Source of the DNA: RYN-230 sp963813975
GTDB taxonomy: Bacteria; Actinomycetota; Actinomycetes; Streptosporangiales; Streptosporangiaceae
Assembly: GCA_963813975.1 (NCBI GenBank)
Contig: CAWFAP010000007.1
Span: 372,001-436,000 of the forward strand
Direction of reading: 5' to 3'
DNA length: 64,000 nt
Part shown: one piece after another, positions 43,186 through 51,425 of the stretch
How the letters are laid out: each line of letters opens with the position of its first letter
Position numbering within the stretch: the stretch's first letter is position 1
Translations under genes and position numbers: made by a program
The notes under the pieces: model-generated
What the model saw: the letters and a program-made list of their open reading frames with translations, nothing else
What the model was told of the DNA's origin: nothing
The model's database searches: none

Positions 43186-44103
43186 ATGCGTGCACAGTTT
43201 GTCTTCCAAGAGGTCTGGACCGGCCTCCGGCGCAATCTCACGATGACGATTGCGCTGGTCGTCGTGGTGGCCATCAGCCTGTCGCTGCTGGGCACCGGCC
43301 TGTTGTTCGTCAAGCAGGTGGACAACACCCGGACCTACTGGCAGGGCCGGGTTCAGCTGTCCATCTACCTGTGCACGGCGACCAGCGCGAGCCCGCAGTG
43401 CAAGCAGAACGGCCCGGCGACCGTCACCCAGCGGAACTCGATCTTCCACGACCTGACCGCGCTGAAGTCCCAGGGCGTGGAGGCGGTGTACTACGAGTCC
43501 CAGGCCCAGGCCTTCCAGCGGTTCAAGAAGGACTTCGCGCAGGACCGGTCGTTCTCCAGCCTGGTCACCCAGAGCGAGATCCCGGACTCCTTCCAGGTCA
43601 AGCTGCGCAACGCCCAGGCCGATTACCCCGTGGTGGCCGGCACCGTCGCGGGCCGCCCCGGCGTGGACAACATCGTCAACGTCCAGTCGATCTTGTCCAA
43701 CTTCTACAAGCTGCTCGACGGAGCCCGGAACGCGGTCATCGTGGTCGCGATCATCCTGGTCATCGCGGCTATCTTGCTGGTCGCCAACACGATCCGGCTG
43801 TCCGCGTTCAACCGCCGCCGGGAGACCAGCATCATGCGGCTGGTGGGCGCGTCCAATTTCTATGTTCAGCTACCCTTCTTGCTAGAAGGCATCATCGCGG
43901 GAATGTTCGGCTGGCTGATCGCCGCCGGGTTGCTCATCGCCGTGAAGACCCTGGGCCTCGACACGCTCCAGCAGTACTTCCCCTACAACGTCCGGCTCAG
44001 CCTCGCCGACCTCATTGAGGTCATCGTCCTAGCCATGGTTATGGGAGTGGTGCTCTGTGGCGTCACGTCCTTCCTCACCCTCAGGCGCTACCTTCGCGCG
44101 TGA
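43186..44103 (+). CDS. ftsX: Cell-division protein FtsX
   Basis: A 305-aa permease with the FtsX layout: MRAQFVFQEVWTGLRRNLTMTIALVVVVAISLSLLG (first membrane helix), a large extracytoplasmic loop with VYYESQAQAFQRFKK, and three C-terminal membrane helices (AVIVVAIILVIAAILLVANTIRL and two more) around the NRRRETSIMRLVGAS motif. It transmits FtsE ATPase activity to cell-wall hydrolases. The stop overlaps the smpB start by four bases. Confidence 0.96.
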   Translation: MRAQFVFQEVWTGLRRNLTMTIALVVVVAISLSLLGTGLLFVKQVDNTRTYWQGRVQLSIYLCTATSASPQCKQNGPATVTQRNSIFHDLTALKSQGVEAVYYESQAQAFQRFKKDFAQDRSFSSLVTQSEIPDSFQVKLRNAQADYPVVAGTVAGRPGVDNIVNVQSILSNFYKLLDGARNAVIVVAIILVIAAILLVANTIRLSAFNRRRETSIMRLVGASNFYVQLPFLLEGIIAGMFGWLIAAGLLIAVKTLGLDTLQQYFPYNVRLSLADLIEVIVLAMVMGVVLCGVTSFLTLRRYLRA

Positions 44104-44603
44104 CGCAGGCGGACGCTAGAGCAGTGGCATCCAAGGCAGCGGCATCCAGGCAGCAGTCCACCGTGATCGCCCGCAACCGGCGGGCCAGGCACGACTATCA
44201 CCTCGAGGACACCGTCGAGGGCGGGCTCGTCCTCACCGGCACCGAAGTGAAGTCGCTGCGCGCCGGGCGGGCATCGCTGACCGATGGTTTCGCGCAGATC
44301 CAGGACGGGGAAGTCTGGCTGCACGGGGTGCACATCCCGGAGTACACCCAGGGCACCTGGACCAACCACGAGCCGCGGCGGCCCCGCAAGGTGCTGCTGC
44401 ACCGCAAGGAGATCGACCGGTTCGCCAGCAAGGTGGCCGAGCGGGGGCTGACCATCGTTCCGCTGTCGCTGTACTTCAAGGATGGGAGGGTCAAGGTCGA
44501 ACTGGCCCTGGCCCGCGGCAAGCGAACCTATGACAAGCGGCACGATTTGGCCGAACGTGACGCCGCCCGGGAGGTAGAACGTGCCTTCCGGCGGCGCGGG
44601 TGA
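44100..44603 (+). CDS. smpB: tmRNA-binding protein SmpB
   Basis: A 167-aa protein with the diagnostic segments NRRARHDYHLEDTVEGGLVLTGTEVKSLR, ASLTDGFAQIQDGEVWL and PLSLYFKDGRVKVELALARGKRTYDKR. It brings tmRNA to stalled ribosomes in trans-translation. The tmRNA gene lies 2.5 kb downstream with one PBP-like gene between. The GTG start overlaps ftsX, so translation is coupled. Confidence 0.97.
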   Translation: MTQADARAVASKAAASRQQSTVIARNRRARHDYHLEDTVEGGLVLTGTEVKSLRAGRASLTDGFAQIQDGEVWLHGVHIPEYTQGTWTNHEPRRPRKVLLHRKEIDRFASKVAERGLTIVPLSLYFKDGRVKVELALARGKRTYDKRHDLAERDAAREVERAFRRRG

Positions 44604-46636
44604 TGGCGAAGCAGGCCGTGGCCTCCTACCGTAGACGTGGGGCGCATGCGGCCGCACGCCGGCACGCCACGCCTTTCGTCGGGGTCAAACGCGCTCCGCA
44701 GCCTGCCGTCGGCGGGCGCGTACCGCCGAGCGGCGGCATCGGGGGTTTGGTGGGCGGCCTGCGCTCGAGGTCGCGGCAGTTGAAGCTGGGTGCCGCCGGT
44801 GTGGTGGTCCTCCTGCTGATCATCGGGGTCGCGGGCGGATTCGCCAGCGGCGAGCCGTCCGCCGAACCGGCCGCGCAGCAGTTCCTGGTGGCCTGGGCCC
44901 AGGGGCAGTACAAGACCGCTGCCGCCCTGACCACCGGCTCCCCGGCGACCGTGACCACCGAGCTGCGCACCGCCTACCAGCAGCTGGGGGCGGCGGCCTA
45001 CTACCTGAGCATGGGCCCGATCACCCAGCACTCCGGAACCGCCGAGGCCCACTTCTTCGCGTCCGTGGACCTCGGCCAGGACGGCGCCCCCTGGAGCTAC
45101 GAGGGGCGCTTCGCGATGCGCAAGACGTCGTCCGGCTGGCGCGTGCTGTGGACCCCCGCGGTCATCAACCCCGGCCTGCGGCCGGGGCTGCGGATGGCCG
45201 TGGTGACCCGGATGCCACCCCGGGCCCCGCTGCTGGATGCGGGGGGCGGCCCGCTCATCCACCCGTCCGCGGCCTGGGTCGCCCAGGTCCGTCCCGGGCA
45301 GCTCACCCACCCGGAGCAGACGGCGACCGAGTTCGCCGGGGTGACCGGGCTGGATGACCAGCAGGTGCTCAGCGTGATCGAGGCCGCCCCGCAGACCCAC
45401 CCGCTGACCCTGGCGACGCTCTCCCCGGCGGCCTACGCCACCCTGCGCAAGAAGCTCCGCGGAGTCCCGGGACTGCTCATGCGCCGCGTCTCGCTCCGCT
45501 TGTTCGACACCGCGGCCGCCGACGTGACCGGCACGGTCGACACCGAGCTCGCGCCCGCGCTCCGGGCGCAGGGCGTCTCCTACCGGCCGGGAACCACAGT
45601 CGGCGTGTCCGGGCTGCAGGCGGTGTACCAGCGGCGGCTGGCGGGTTCAGCGGGGACCGCGGTGATCGCGGAGAACCAGGCTGGCCATCAGGTGGCGGTG
45701 CTCAAGCAGTGGGATCGGACCAAGGGAACCGCGGTCCGCACGACCATCGACGCCGGGGTGCAGCGGGCCGCGGCCAGCGCGGTCGCGGGCCAGCCCGCCG
45801 CCGCGGCCATCGTCGCGGTGCAGGCCTCCACCGGCCACATCCTCGCCGTGGCCGACCACGCCTCCGGCGGGACCCGGGTGAATCCGCTGGCCGGGCAGTA
45901 CCAGCCCGGCGAGGCGTTCACGATAGTCTCCGCGGCGGCCCTGCTCGCCAAGGGCACGCAGCCGACCGTGCCGATTCCCTGCCTGCCCAGCACCAGGGTC
46001 GGCGGCCGGACGTTCACCAACGTCCCGGCCGTCTCGGCCCTCGGCGCCCAGCCCCCCTTCAGCATGGACTTCGCGCAATCGTGCAGCACAGCCTTTACCA
46101 CCCTGTCGCAGGGGCTGACCAGCTCCCGGCTGGCCAGTGCCGCGACGGCCTTCGGCCTCGGCGCCCAGTGGAAGCTGCCGCTCCGCGCGTTCTCGGGGTC
46201 GTTCCGGGCGTCACAGTCCCAGGGCGGACTGGCCGCGGACACCATCGGTGACCAGGGCGTCCAGGCCAGCCCGCTGGCCATGGCGCTCGTCGCGGCGGGA
46301 GTGGACGCGGGGAAGTGGCATCCCCCCATGCTGGTCACCTCGCCGCCCGATCCCGGGCTGACCCCGCGGGTGGTGGCCAGCGCGCAGACGGTGGGCACGC
46401 TGCGCACGCTGATGCGCGACTCGGTCGTCTCCGGCGCCGCCCGGGGCGCCAACCTGGGCGGCACCCCGGTGTACGGGCAGGTCGGGACGGCCCGGGCCGC
46501 AGTCGGCTCCAAGTACTGGGCGCACTGGTTCGTGGGCTACCGGGGCGGCGTGGCGTTCGCCGTGCTGGAGCTGACCAAATCCCCGTCCACGTCCGCCGTC
46601 CCGGTGGGGACCGTGTTCCTGTCCGGCCTGGGCTGA
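44600..46636 (+). CDS. Penicillin-binding-protein-like transpeptidase homologue lacking catalytic residues
   Basis: A 678-aa protein (GTG 44600 or ATG 44603, overlapping smpB). It has a basic cytosolic leader, a membrane helix (62-82), an NTF2-like MecA_N domain (about 85-200), a dimerisation region and a transpeptidase domain (about 360-675). The SxxK motif of PGSTFK is PGEAFT (Glu438, Thr441); the SxN motif is SCS (494-496); the KTG motif is QVG (627-629). The acyl-acceptor serine and both lysines are gone, so acylation by substrate or beta-lactam is not expected. It probably acts as a scaffold or sensor in the cell wall. Confidence 0.9.
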   Translation: MMAKQAVASYRRRGAHAAARRHATPFVGVKRAPQPAVGGRVPPSGGIGGLVGGLRSRSRQLKLGAAGVVVLLLIIGVAGGFASGEPSAEPAAQQFLVAWAQGQYKTAAALTTGSPATVTTELRTAYQQLGAAAYYLSMGPITQHSGTAEAHFFASVDLGQDGAPWSYEGRFAMRKTSSGWRVLWTPAVINPGLRPGLRMAVVTRMPPRAPLLDAGGGPLIHPSAAWVAQVRPGQLTHPEQTATEFAGVTGLDDQQVLSVIEAAPQTHPLTLATLSPAAYATLRKKLRGVPGLLMRRVSLRLFDTAAADVTGTVDTELAPALRAQGVSYRPGTTVGVSGLQAVYQRRLAGSAGTAVIAENQAGHQVAVLKQWDRTKGTAVRTTIDAGVQRAAASAVAGQPAAAAIVAVQASTGHILAVADHASGGTRVNPLAGQYQPGEAFTIVSAAALLAKGTQPTVPIPCLPSTRVGGRTFTNVPAVSALGAQPPFSMDFAQSCSTAFTTLSQGLTSSRLASAATAFGLGAQWKLPLRAFSGSFRASQSQGGLAADTIGDQGVQASPLAMALVAAGVDAGKWHPPMLVTSPPDPGLTPRVVASAQTVGTLRTLMRDSVVSGAARGANLGGTPVYGQVGTARAAVGSKYWAHWFVGYRGGVAFAVLELTKSPSTSAVPVGTVFLSGLG

Positions 46637-47107
46637 TCACACCGGGCGGGGTTGCGTGGCCCGGCGGCACCGTTTTCCTGCTCCTTGCGACGGCCGGAGC
46701 ACGAGAAACGCCTACGCCACCGGGCATGCCGGCGGCAGGCGAATTCGTAGCGTGAACTGGGCCAAGATTTTTGTAACTGAGAGCAACCATCTGACTACTC
46801 TCCGACGTCTTACCTAATGACTGGGGGCCGCTTGGGGGGTTGCGCCCCAGTCGCCGTGATGAGAACCGGACCTCATCTCGGGGGAGGTCCGGGCGTGAAG
46901 ACCGGCCCCGACCCTGCCGGTCAACCCCCGTGGGCGCACTTCGGCCACCGCCAGCGCCCACGGGGGTGTCTCATCACCATGTGGGATGCCCGATGGGGCC
47001 CGCTCTGCGGGCCGTCCATCGGGCATCTTGCGTTCACCCGGGTCCAGCGGAATCCCGCTTGGTCGTTCAGCGTTGGATCCTGTAGCGTCCGGAAGGACAA
47101 CTCAACA
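46637..47107. other. Hairpin-rich non-coding region before ssrA
   Basis: About 470 bases without a credible gene. Four strong inverted repeats follow one another: ACTGGGG/CCCCAGT (46820-46851), CCGGACCTC/GAGGTCCGG (46866-46892), CCCCCGTGGGCGC/GCGCCCACGGGGG (46925-46966) and GATGCCCGATGG/CCATCGGGCATC (46985-47027, with an inner GGCCCGC/GCGGGCC extension). They could be tandem terminators, an sRNA or a processed leader. A frame of 105 codons overlaps them but its sequence is dictated by the hairpins. Confidence 0.7.
47059..47088 (+). promoter_or_regulatory. Possible ssrA promoter
   Basis: TTGGTC (47059-47064) and TAGCGT (47083-47088) are separated by 18 bases and lie about 20 bases upstream of the mature tmRNA 5' end. 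This fits a housekeeping promoter followed by a short trimmed leader, but the match to consensus is modest. Confidence 0.35.
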
Positions 47108-47482
47108 GGGGGTGACAGGCTTCGACTTCAGTAGATGATCCAGGGGAAGCGAGCCGAGGACGGCGGACATAACCTCGTTAACACTGTGACCGCAACCCTT
47201 ACAAGTGCCAAGGTTAAGCGCACTCACCTCGCCCTCGCGGCCTAAATAACCGCGAGTTAAGAGGTTGTCAGCCCGGGAATGCCTCCGGCCCGGTGTCTGG
47301 CATCAGCAAGGAGGATCCACCGCCCAGCCCGGTCGCGGGACTGGTCGGGACATCTAACAGCGACTGAGCCCGTCGGCAGCTTGCCTGCAGGACTGCCGGG
47401 GCTGAGAAAAGCGACGCAGGATGCGCTCGGAGAAGCCCTGGTGATGTACTGAAGGACGCGGGTTCGATTCCCGCCACCTCCA
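47108..47482 (+). ncRNA. ssrA: tmRNA
   Basis: The 5' end GGGGGTG (47108-47114) pairs with CACCTCC (47475-47481) to make the acceptor stem, and the 3' end carries a T-arm (GCGGGTTCGATTCCCGC). CCA is not encoded and must be added. The start GGGGGTGACAGGCTTCGACTT is diagnostic. The resume codon is GCA at 47192, giving the tag ATLTSAKVKRTHLALAA ending at TAA 47243-47245; the terminal ALAA is the usual protease signal. Several pseudoknot-like stems follow the tag. With SmpB it rescues stalled ribosomes and marks their products for degradation. Confidence 0.96.
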
Positions 47483-47508
47483 CAACGCGATATCGCACGA
47501 CATCGGAA

Positions 47509-47541
47509 CGACCCCGAACCTCAGCAGGTTCGGGGTCGTTT
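47509..47541 (+). terminator. ssrA terminator
   Basis: Perfect 13-bp stem CGACCCCGAACCT / AGGTTCGGGGTCG with a CAGC loop, followed by TTT. It begins 27 bases past the tmRNA 3' end. Confidence 0.88.
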
Positions 47542-47667
47542 GCCTGGGGGCCCCGAGCAGCGCGTACCGGGAGTGGTCATCGAGGGCGGCCCGGGAACGA
47601 GCCGGCTCTTGATGCGGGCCAGCGCGAATGACCGGCGGAGGTCAGGCGCCGGGAGCGGGTTGGCCCG

Positions 47668-48276
47668 TCATGGTGACGGCGCAGGGCGGCGAGCCGGCGG
47701 GCTGGCGGCGGTGGCCGGCCCACTGTCCGGGTGCCCGCGGGGCGGAGGCCCGGTGGGGAAGAAGATCGCGCTGAGCAGGTAGGGCGTGCGATCCGGCGAG
47801 GGCTGGTTAGCCACCCGGGACCGCAGGACTCCGAGCATCTCCCCGGCCATCTCGGCGAGTTCCCCGGGACTGAGCCAGAGCGTGCCCTGCCGGTAGCCCA
47901 CGGAATCGGCGATCGGGTCCGAGCCCTCCCGGTCGAGATAGGAGTTGAACTCGGCGATCAGGACAGCCATCGCTGCGGCGAACCCCCGGCGGTGGTCCTC
48001 CAGTGACATCGAGGCCGCCCCTTCCGGGCCGATCACGGGCCGGTCGCGGCGCAGCCGGTACCGGCGCTCCACGGCGCCGCGCACCCGCTGTTCACTGTCC
48101 ACCTCAAGGAATCCGCCCTCGGTCAGCAGGGCGACGTGCCGGTACACGGTGACCTTCGAGACGCCGGGCATCCGGGCGGACAGCTGCGTGGTGGTGAGCG
48201 CCTGCCCGCCGGACAGGGCGTGCACTATGCGCAGCCGCACCGGGTGCAGGAGCACGTCGACCGGGTCCATGGCCAT
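47668..48276 (-). CDS. ArsR-like winged-helix transcriptional regulator
   Basis: A 202-aa protein: DVLLHPVRLRIVHALSGGQALTTTQLSARMPGVSKVTVYRHVALLTEGGFLEV is a winged helix, and the middle (RRGFAAAMAVLIAEFNSYLD) is helical like the YdfC-type dimerisation tail of actinobacterial ArsR relatives. The last 40 residues are Pro/Ala/Arg-rich. It is divergent from an alpha/beta hydrolase gene 115 bases away, a likely target. Confidence 0.85.
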   Translation of the reverse strand: MAMDPVDVLLHPVRLRIVHALSGGQALTTTQLSARMPGVSKVTVYRHVALLTEGGFLEVDSEQRVRGAVERRYRLRRDRPVIGPEGAASMSLEDHRRGFAAAMAVLIAEFNSYLDREGSDPIADSVGYRQGTLWLSPGELAEMAGEMLGVLRSRVANQPSPDRTPYLLSAIFFPTGPPPRGHPDSGPATAASPPARRPAPSP

Positions 48277-48391
48277 ATGATTTCACATGAGATACCGTTA
48301 TCAAGATTGAAAACGCAAGGGCGGGGGCGCGCCCAGGAACCGGCGTCGTGACCTGGGCCGCCCGCCTGCCGGGATGCGTCGTGGAGGAAGA

Positions 48392-49273
48392 GTGAGGCGA
48401 ACGCCTGGGCGGACGATCTCCGTCAACGGCCGGGACATCTACGTCGAGGAGTCCGGGACGGGGCGGGACTGGGTGGTCTTCGAAGCGGGCTCGGGCTGCG
48501 GCCGGACATGCTGGGACCCGGTCCTGCCGCTGCTCGCCGAGCGTGCGCGGCTGGTGGCCTACGACCGCGCCGGGTTCGGCCGCAGCGGCCGGATCAGCCA
48601 GCAGCTCGGCATCGACGACATGGCCTCGGATTTGGCTGGGATGGTCGAGGCTGTCGTTCCGGACGAGATCGTGCTCGTCGCGCACAGCATGGGCGGGCTG
48701 GTTGCCCGCCGCGCGGCCGAGACCCTGGCGCCCCGCCTGAAGGGGCTGCTGCTCGTGGACCCGACGCCGGAGGCCGCCCCGGTCTTCGACGACCTGGACG
48801 AGACCACCAGGAAGATCGACCGCGCGCTGGCCGTGGCCCAGGTACTCTGCCGCTTCCGCCCGCTGCGGCGTCTGGCCACCGGGAACGTCCGGCGCCTGTT
48901 CCCCCCGGACACCTACGAGACCATGCTCGCCGAGGACTTCGTTTCCGATGGCATCGCGCAGACTCGCAAGGAGGCTAAGGCCGTGGCCGCCGCCGTCCCG
49001 CAGTTCCGCAGCGGGCCGCCCCGCCCGCCGCAGTGCCCGACGATCCTGCTGTCCGCGACCCGCCCGCGCAAAGGCCGGGAGCGGCAACACGCCGGGATCC
49101 GCGAGCACCAGCGCAGGTACGCGGAGAGCCTGCCCGACGGGCGCTTCGACAGCGCCGACTCGGCGCACTTCATCCAGGCCGAGCAGCCGCAGCTCGTCGC
49201 CGAACGAGTCCGCGAGCTTCTCGGCCTTCGGCTTGACCAGCCACATGAGGGGACAAATGAGGAACTTGCCTGA
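48392..49273 (+). CDS. Alpha/beta hydrolase
   Basis: A 293-aa protein with the serine-hydrolase nucleophile elbow VAHSMGGLV, preceded by VAYDRAGFGRSGR and followed by the Asp region (LLLVDPTPEA) and the His in SADSAHFIQAEQP. GTG at 48392 follows GGAGGAAG. The substrate is unknown; the divergent ArsR-like gene probably regulates it. The end overlaps the next gene. Confidence 0.85.
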   Translation: MRRTPGRTISVNGRDIYVEESGTGRDWVVFEAGSGCGRTCWDPVLPLLAERARLVAYDRAGFGRSGRISQQLGIDDMASDLAGMVEAVVPDEIVLVAHSMGGLVARRAAETLAPRLKGLLLVDPTPEAAPVFDDLDETTRKIDRALAVAQVLCRFRPLRRLATGNVRRLFPPDTYETMLAEDFVSDGIAQTRKEAKAVAAAVPQFRSGPPRPPQCPTILLSATRPRKGRERQHAGIREHQRRYAESLPDGRFDSADSAHFIQAEQPQLVAERVRELLGLRLDQPHEGTNEELA

Positions 49274-49937
49274 GGCCGCGGGGCCTGAGAACCGCCCGGC
49301 CGCGCCGGTGGTCCGGGTGTCGGACGCCGACCGTGAGCGTGTCACGGCCGCGCTGCAGGCGGCGTTCGCGGAGGGCCGGCTGACGATGCCGGAGCTGGAG
49401 GAGCGGCTGGCCGCGGCCTATGCCGCCCGGACCGAAGCCGAACTTGCGACGATCATGCACGACCTGAGGGCCCCGGCACCCCAGCCCGGCGGCCAGGCCG
49501 GCGCGGCACCTACCTCGGTACGAGATGCCGGGATCATGGCCGGGTTCGAGCGCAAGGGCCGGTGGCTGGTGGGGCCGGCCTTCCGGGGACTGGCGGTGAT
49601 AGGCAACGGCGAGATCGACCTGCGCCAGGCCCGGTTCACCGACGGCGAGACGGCCATCCACGCCACCGCGATCGTCGGCACCATCACCGTCGTGGTGCCC
49701 GAGGACGCCGAGGTTCATATCGGCGGGACCGGGATCATCGGCGGTTTCGACCATCACGATGAAGGGCCGGGAACGCCCGGCGCCCCCAGGATCACGATCA
49801 CCGGCTTCGTGTTCTGCGGGCGGGTCGCGGTGGAGCGGCGTTCTGCTACCGCCGAGGCGCCGGCCCCCGCCCTGAAACGTGCTCGCCGCCGGCTGGAGCG
49901 CAAGCAGGGACAACTGGAACGCAAGCCGCCACGATGA
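49257..49937 (+). CDS. DUF1707 and LiaF-like domain protein
   Basis: A 226-aa protein. The N-terminus VRVSDADRERVTAALQAAFAEGRLTMPELEERLAAAYAARTEAELATIMHDL is DUF1707, an actinobacterial helical domain. The C-terminal beta-rich part (FRGLAVIGNGEIDLRQARFTDGETAIHATAIVGTITVVVPEDAEVHIGG) resembles LiaF/DUF2154 repeats. It has no membrane helix. ATG 49257, with GAGGGG upstream, overlaps the hydrolase end. Confidence 0.88.
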   Translation: MRNLPEAAGPENRPAAPVVRVSDADRERVTAALQAAFAEGRLTMPELEERLAAAYAARTEAELATIMHDLRAPAPQPGGQAGAAPTSVRDAGIMAGFERKGRWLVGPAFRGLAVIGNGEIDLRQARFTDGETAIHATAIVGTITVVVPEDAEVHIGGTGIIGGFDHHDEGPGTPGAPRITITGFVFCGRVAVERRSATAEAPAPALKRARRRLERKQGQLERKPPR

Positions 49938-50021
49938 TCCCGGTCCCGGACGGGCGGAGGGGGCCGGCATCTCAGGGGCGGAAGACACCGTCAACCCGAT
50001 CAGGTCATGATCTGAGCCGGG

Positions 50022-50345
50022 TCACCCCGTCTGGCTGGCGCCGATGCCCGCGAGCTTGCACTGGGCCCGGGTCTGCCGGGCCTGGCTGTCGGTGTGGGCG
50101 TAGGCACTCCGGCACATGGCGCGGGCCTTGCCCCCGCACGCGTGGATGACGGCCCCGCCCGTGGAACTCACCACCGAGACGTTGACGCACCCGTTCCGGG
50201 ACTGGTCGTAGTTGCCCTGATGCAGGCCGGACCACACCCCGATGCCCGCGAAGATCACCAGCGCGCACACGCCGATCACCCCGATGACCCACTTCCCCCG
50301 CGGGGAAAGCGACTGTCCGAAGTGCTCCGGGTTGCGGCCTCTCAT
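50022..50345 (-). CDS. Small membrane-anchored extracytoplasmic protein
   Basis: A 107-aa protein starting MRGRNPEHFGQSLSPRGKWVIGVIGVCALVIFAGIGVWSG: a short basic leader and one membrane helix. The outer domain contains four cysteines (NGCVNVSV, IHACGGKARAMC, AQCKLAG), probably two disulphides. No function is known. It is convergent with the DUF1707 gene. Confidence 0.65.
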   Translation of the reverse strand: MRGRNPEHFGQSLSPRGKWVIGVIGVCALVIFAGIGVWSGLHQGNYDQSRNGCVNVSVVSSTGGAVIHACGGKARAMCRSAYAHTDSQARQTRAQCKLAGIGASQTG

Positions 50346-50456
50346 GCCCCCTGAGCATAAGGGACAGTGCTCAACTCAGGGCCGCCCAGCCGGCGTAACC
50401 CCCAGACCCCCGGGGGTGCCCGGCCGTGTCCGGCACCGCGTGTATCTGGCCGGCTC

Positions 50457-50518
50457 TTCACGCCGAACGTGCGCCCAAACCGGGTAAATCACCTCGCCGG
50501 GCGCACGCTCGGCGTGAA
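50457..50518. repeat. 20-bp near-perfect inverted repeat
   Basis: TTCACGCCGAACGTGCGCCC (50457-50476) and its complement GGGCGCACGCTCGGCGTGAA (50499-50518) differ at one position and are separated by 22 bases. It lies between two divergent genes in non-coding sequence; too far apart for a simple terminator, it may be a mobile-element-end remnant or a binding site. Confidence 0.5.
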
Positions 50519-50522
50519 AAGT

Positions 50523-50572
50523 GCGGCGAACAGCGGGGAGCGGCGAACAGCGGGGAGCGGCGAACGGCGGGA
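50523..50572. repeat. Three tandem 17-bp repeats
   Basis: GCGGCGAACAGCGGGGA at 50523 and 50540, with a 16-base variant at 50557, directly after the inverted repeat. A slippage-type array in non-coding sequence. Confidence 0.6.
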
Positions 50573-50599
50573 GCGGTGACGGCAGGGATACGTGGAGGG

Positions 50600-50830
50600 C
50601 GAAACCGGCACCCGCGAAGAATGTGCGCGCGACGGCGACTTCCACGGCCCGGTGGGGAAGGATGTCGATGAGCAGGGCGCCCACGGTGGCTGCGATCACC
50701 ACAGGCACGGCGAACGCCGCGGTCGCGCCCGGCCAGTACAGGGAAGGGACGGCCCCGCGTGGCCATGACCAGGGAGGCGAACACGGTCTTGTCGGGCAGT
50801 CCGCCGAGGAAGATGACGCAGAATTGTGCA
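50600..50830 (-). pseudogene. UPF0016 (Gdt1-type) transporter gene remnant
   Basis: The minus strand reads VIFLGGLPDKTVFASLVMATRGRP in one frame, then WPGATAAFAVPVVIAATVGALLIDILPHRAVEVAVARTFFAGAGFAL in the next. Together they match the first half of a UPF0016 membrane protein (Gly-Asp-Lys-Thr-like motif followed by membrane helices), family members of which export manganese or calcium. The frame breaks once and the second half is replaced by the tandem repeats. It is a decayed fragment. Confidence 0.6.
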
Positions 50831-50840
50831 GCGGCGGCCG

Positions 50841-51425
50841 ATGGCTGAGCCGAAGCCAGCGAATGGCGGGGACGGAGACGGCGCCGGGAACCCCGGGCCG
50901 CGGCGCCCCGCGACCGGGCGGTTCTGGCGCGATTTCGAGCGGGGTCTCTCCCTGGCCCAGCTCACCCTGGTCCTGCCGGTCATCGTGCTGGTGCTGTCCG
51001 GGATCGGCGCGTTCATCTACGGGGTCGCGATCGCGGTGCACTCGGTGGTGGACATCGCCGATCATCCGTTCCTCCCCCAGAATCTGCGCCTGTTCCTCAC
51101 CGAGATCGACCTGTTCCTGATCGGCGCGACGCTGATCATCGCCGCCATCGGCCTGTACGAGCTGTTCATCGCGCGGATCGACCCAGCCAACCTGCACCGC
51201 CCCCTGCCCGCCTGGCTGGAGATGAAGGACCTGAACGACCTGAAGGCCCGGGTCATCGCCATGATCATCCTGGTTACCGCGGTGACTTTCACGGACGTGC
51301 TGCTGGAGGACTTCGGCCACAACGCGCTGGAGGTGTTCTACCTGGCCGCGGGGGTGGGGACCTTTATCATCGCGCTGACCGTCTACCTGCGGTTCGGCTC
51401 AGATAACGGTGGTGATCACGCATGA
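50841..51425 (+). CDS. YqhA family (UPF0114) membrane protein
   Basis: A 194-aa protein. After a disordered leader there are three or four membrane helices: LTLVLPVIVLVLSGIGAFIYGV, LFLIGATLIIAAIGLYELFI, VIAMIILVTAVTFTDVLL, VFYLAAGVGTFIIALTVYL. The segment MKDLNDLKARVIAMI is typical of the YqhA family, whose function is unknown. ATG 50841 is used. The stop overlaps the ATG of the SRPBCC gene. Confidence 0.85.
   Translation: MAEPKPANGGDGDGAGNPGPRRPATGRFWRDFERGLSLAQLTLVLPVIVLVLSGIGAFIYGVAIAVHSVVDIADHPFLPQNLRLFLTEIDLFLIGATLIIAAIGLYELFIARIDPANLHRPLPAWLEMKDLNDLKARVIAMIILVTAVTFTDVLLEDFGHNALEVFYLAAGVGTFIIALTVYLRFGSDNGGDHA

Noticed and set aside
46817..47134. 105-codon plus-strand frame before tmRNA
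   Set aside because: It covers four hairpins and the start of tmRNA; the sequence is explained by RNA structure.
47268..47498. 76-codon minus-strand frame
   Set aside because: It lies inside tmRNA.
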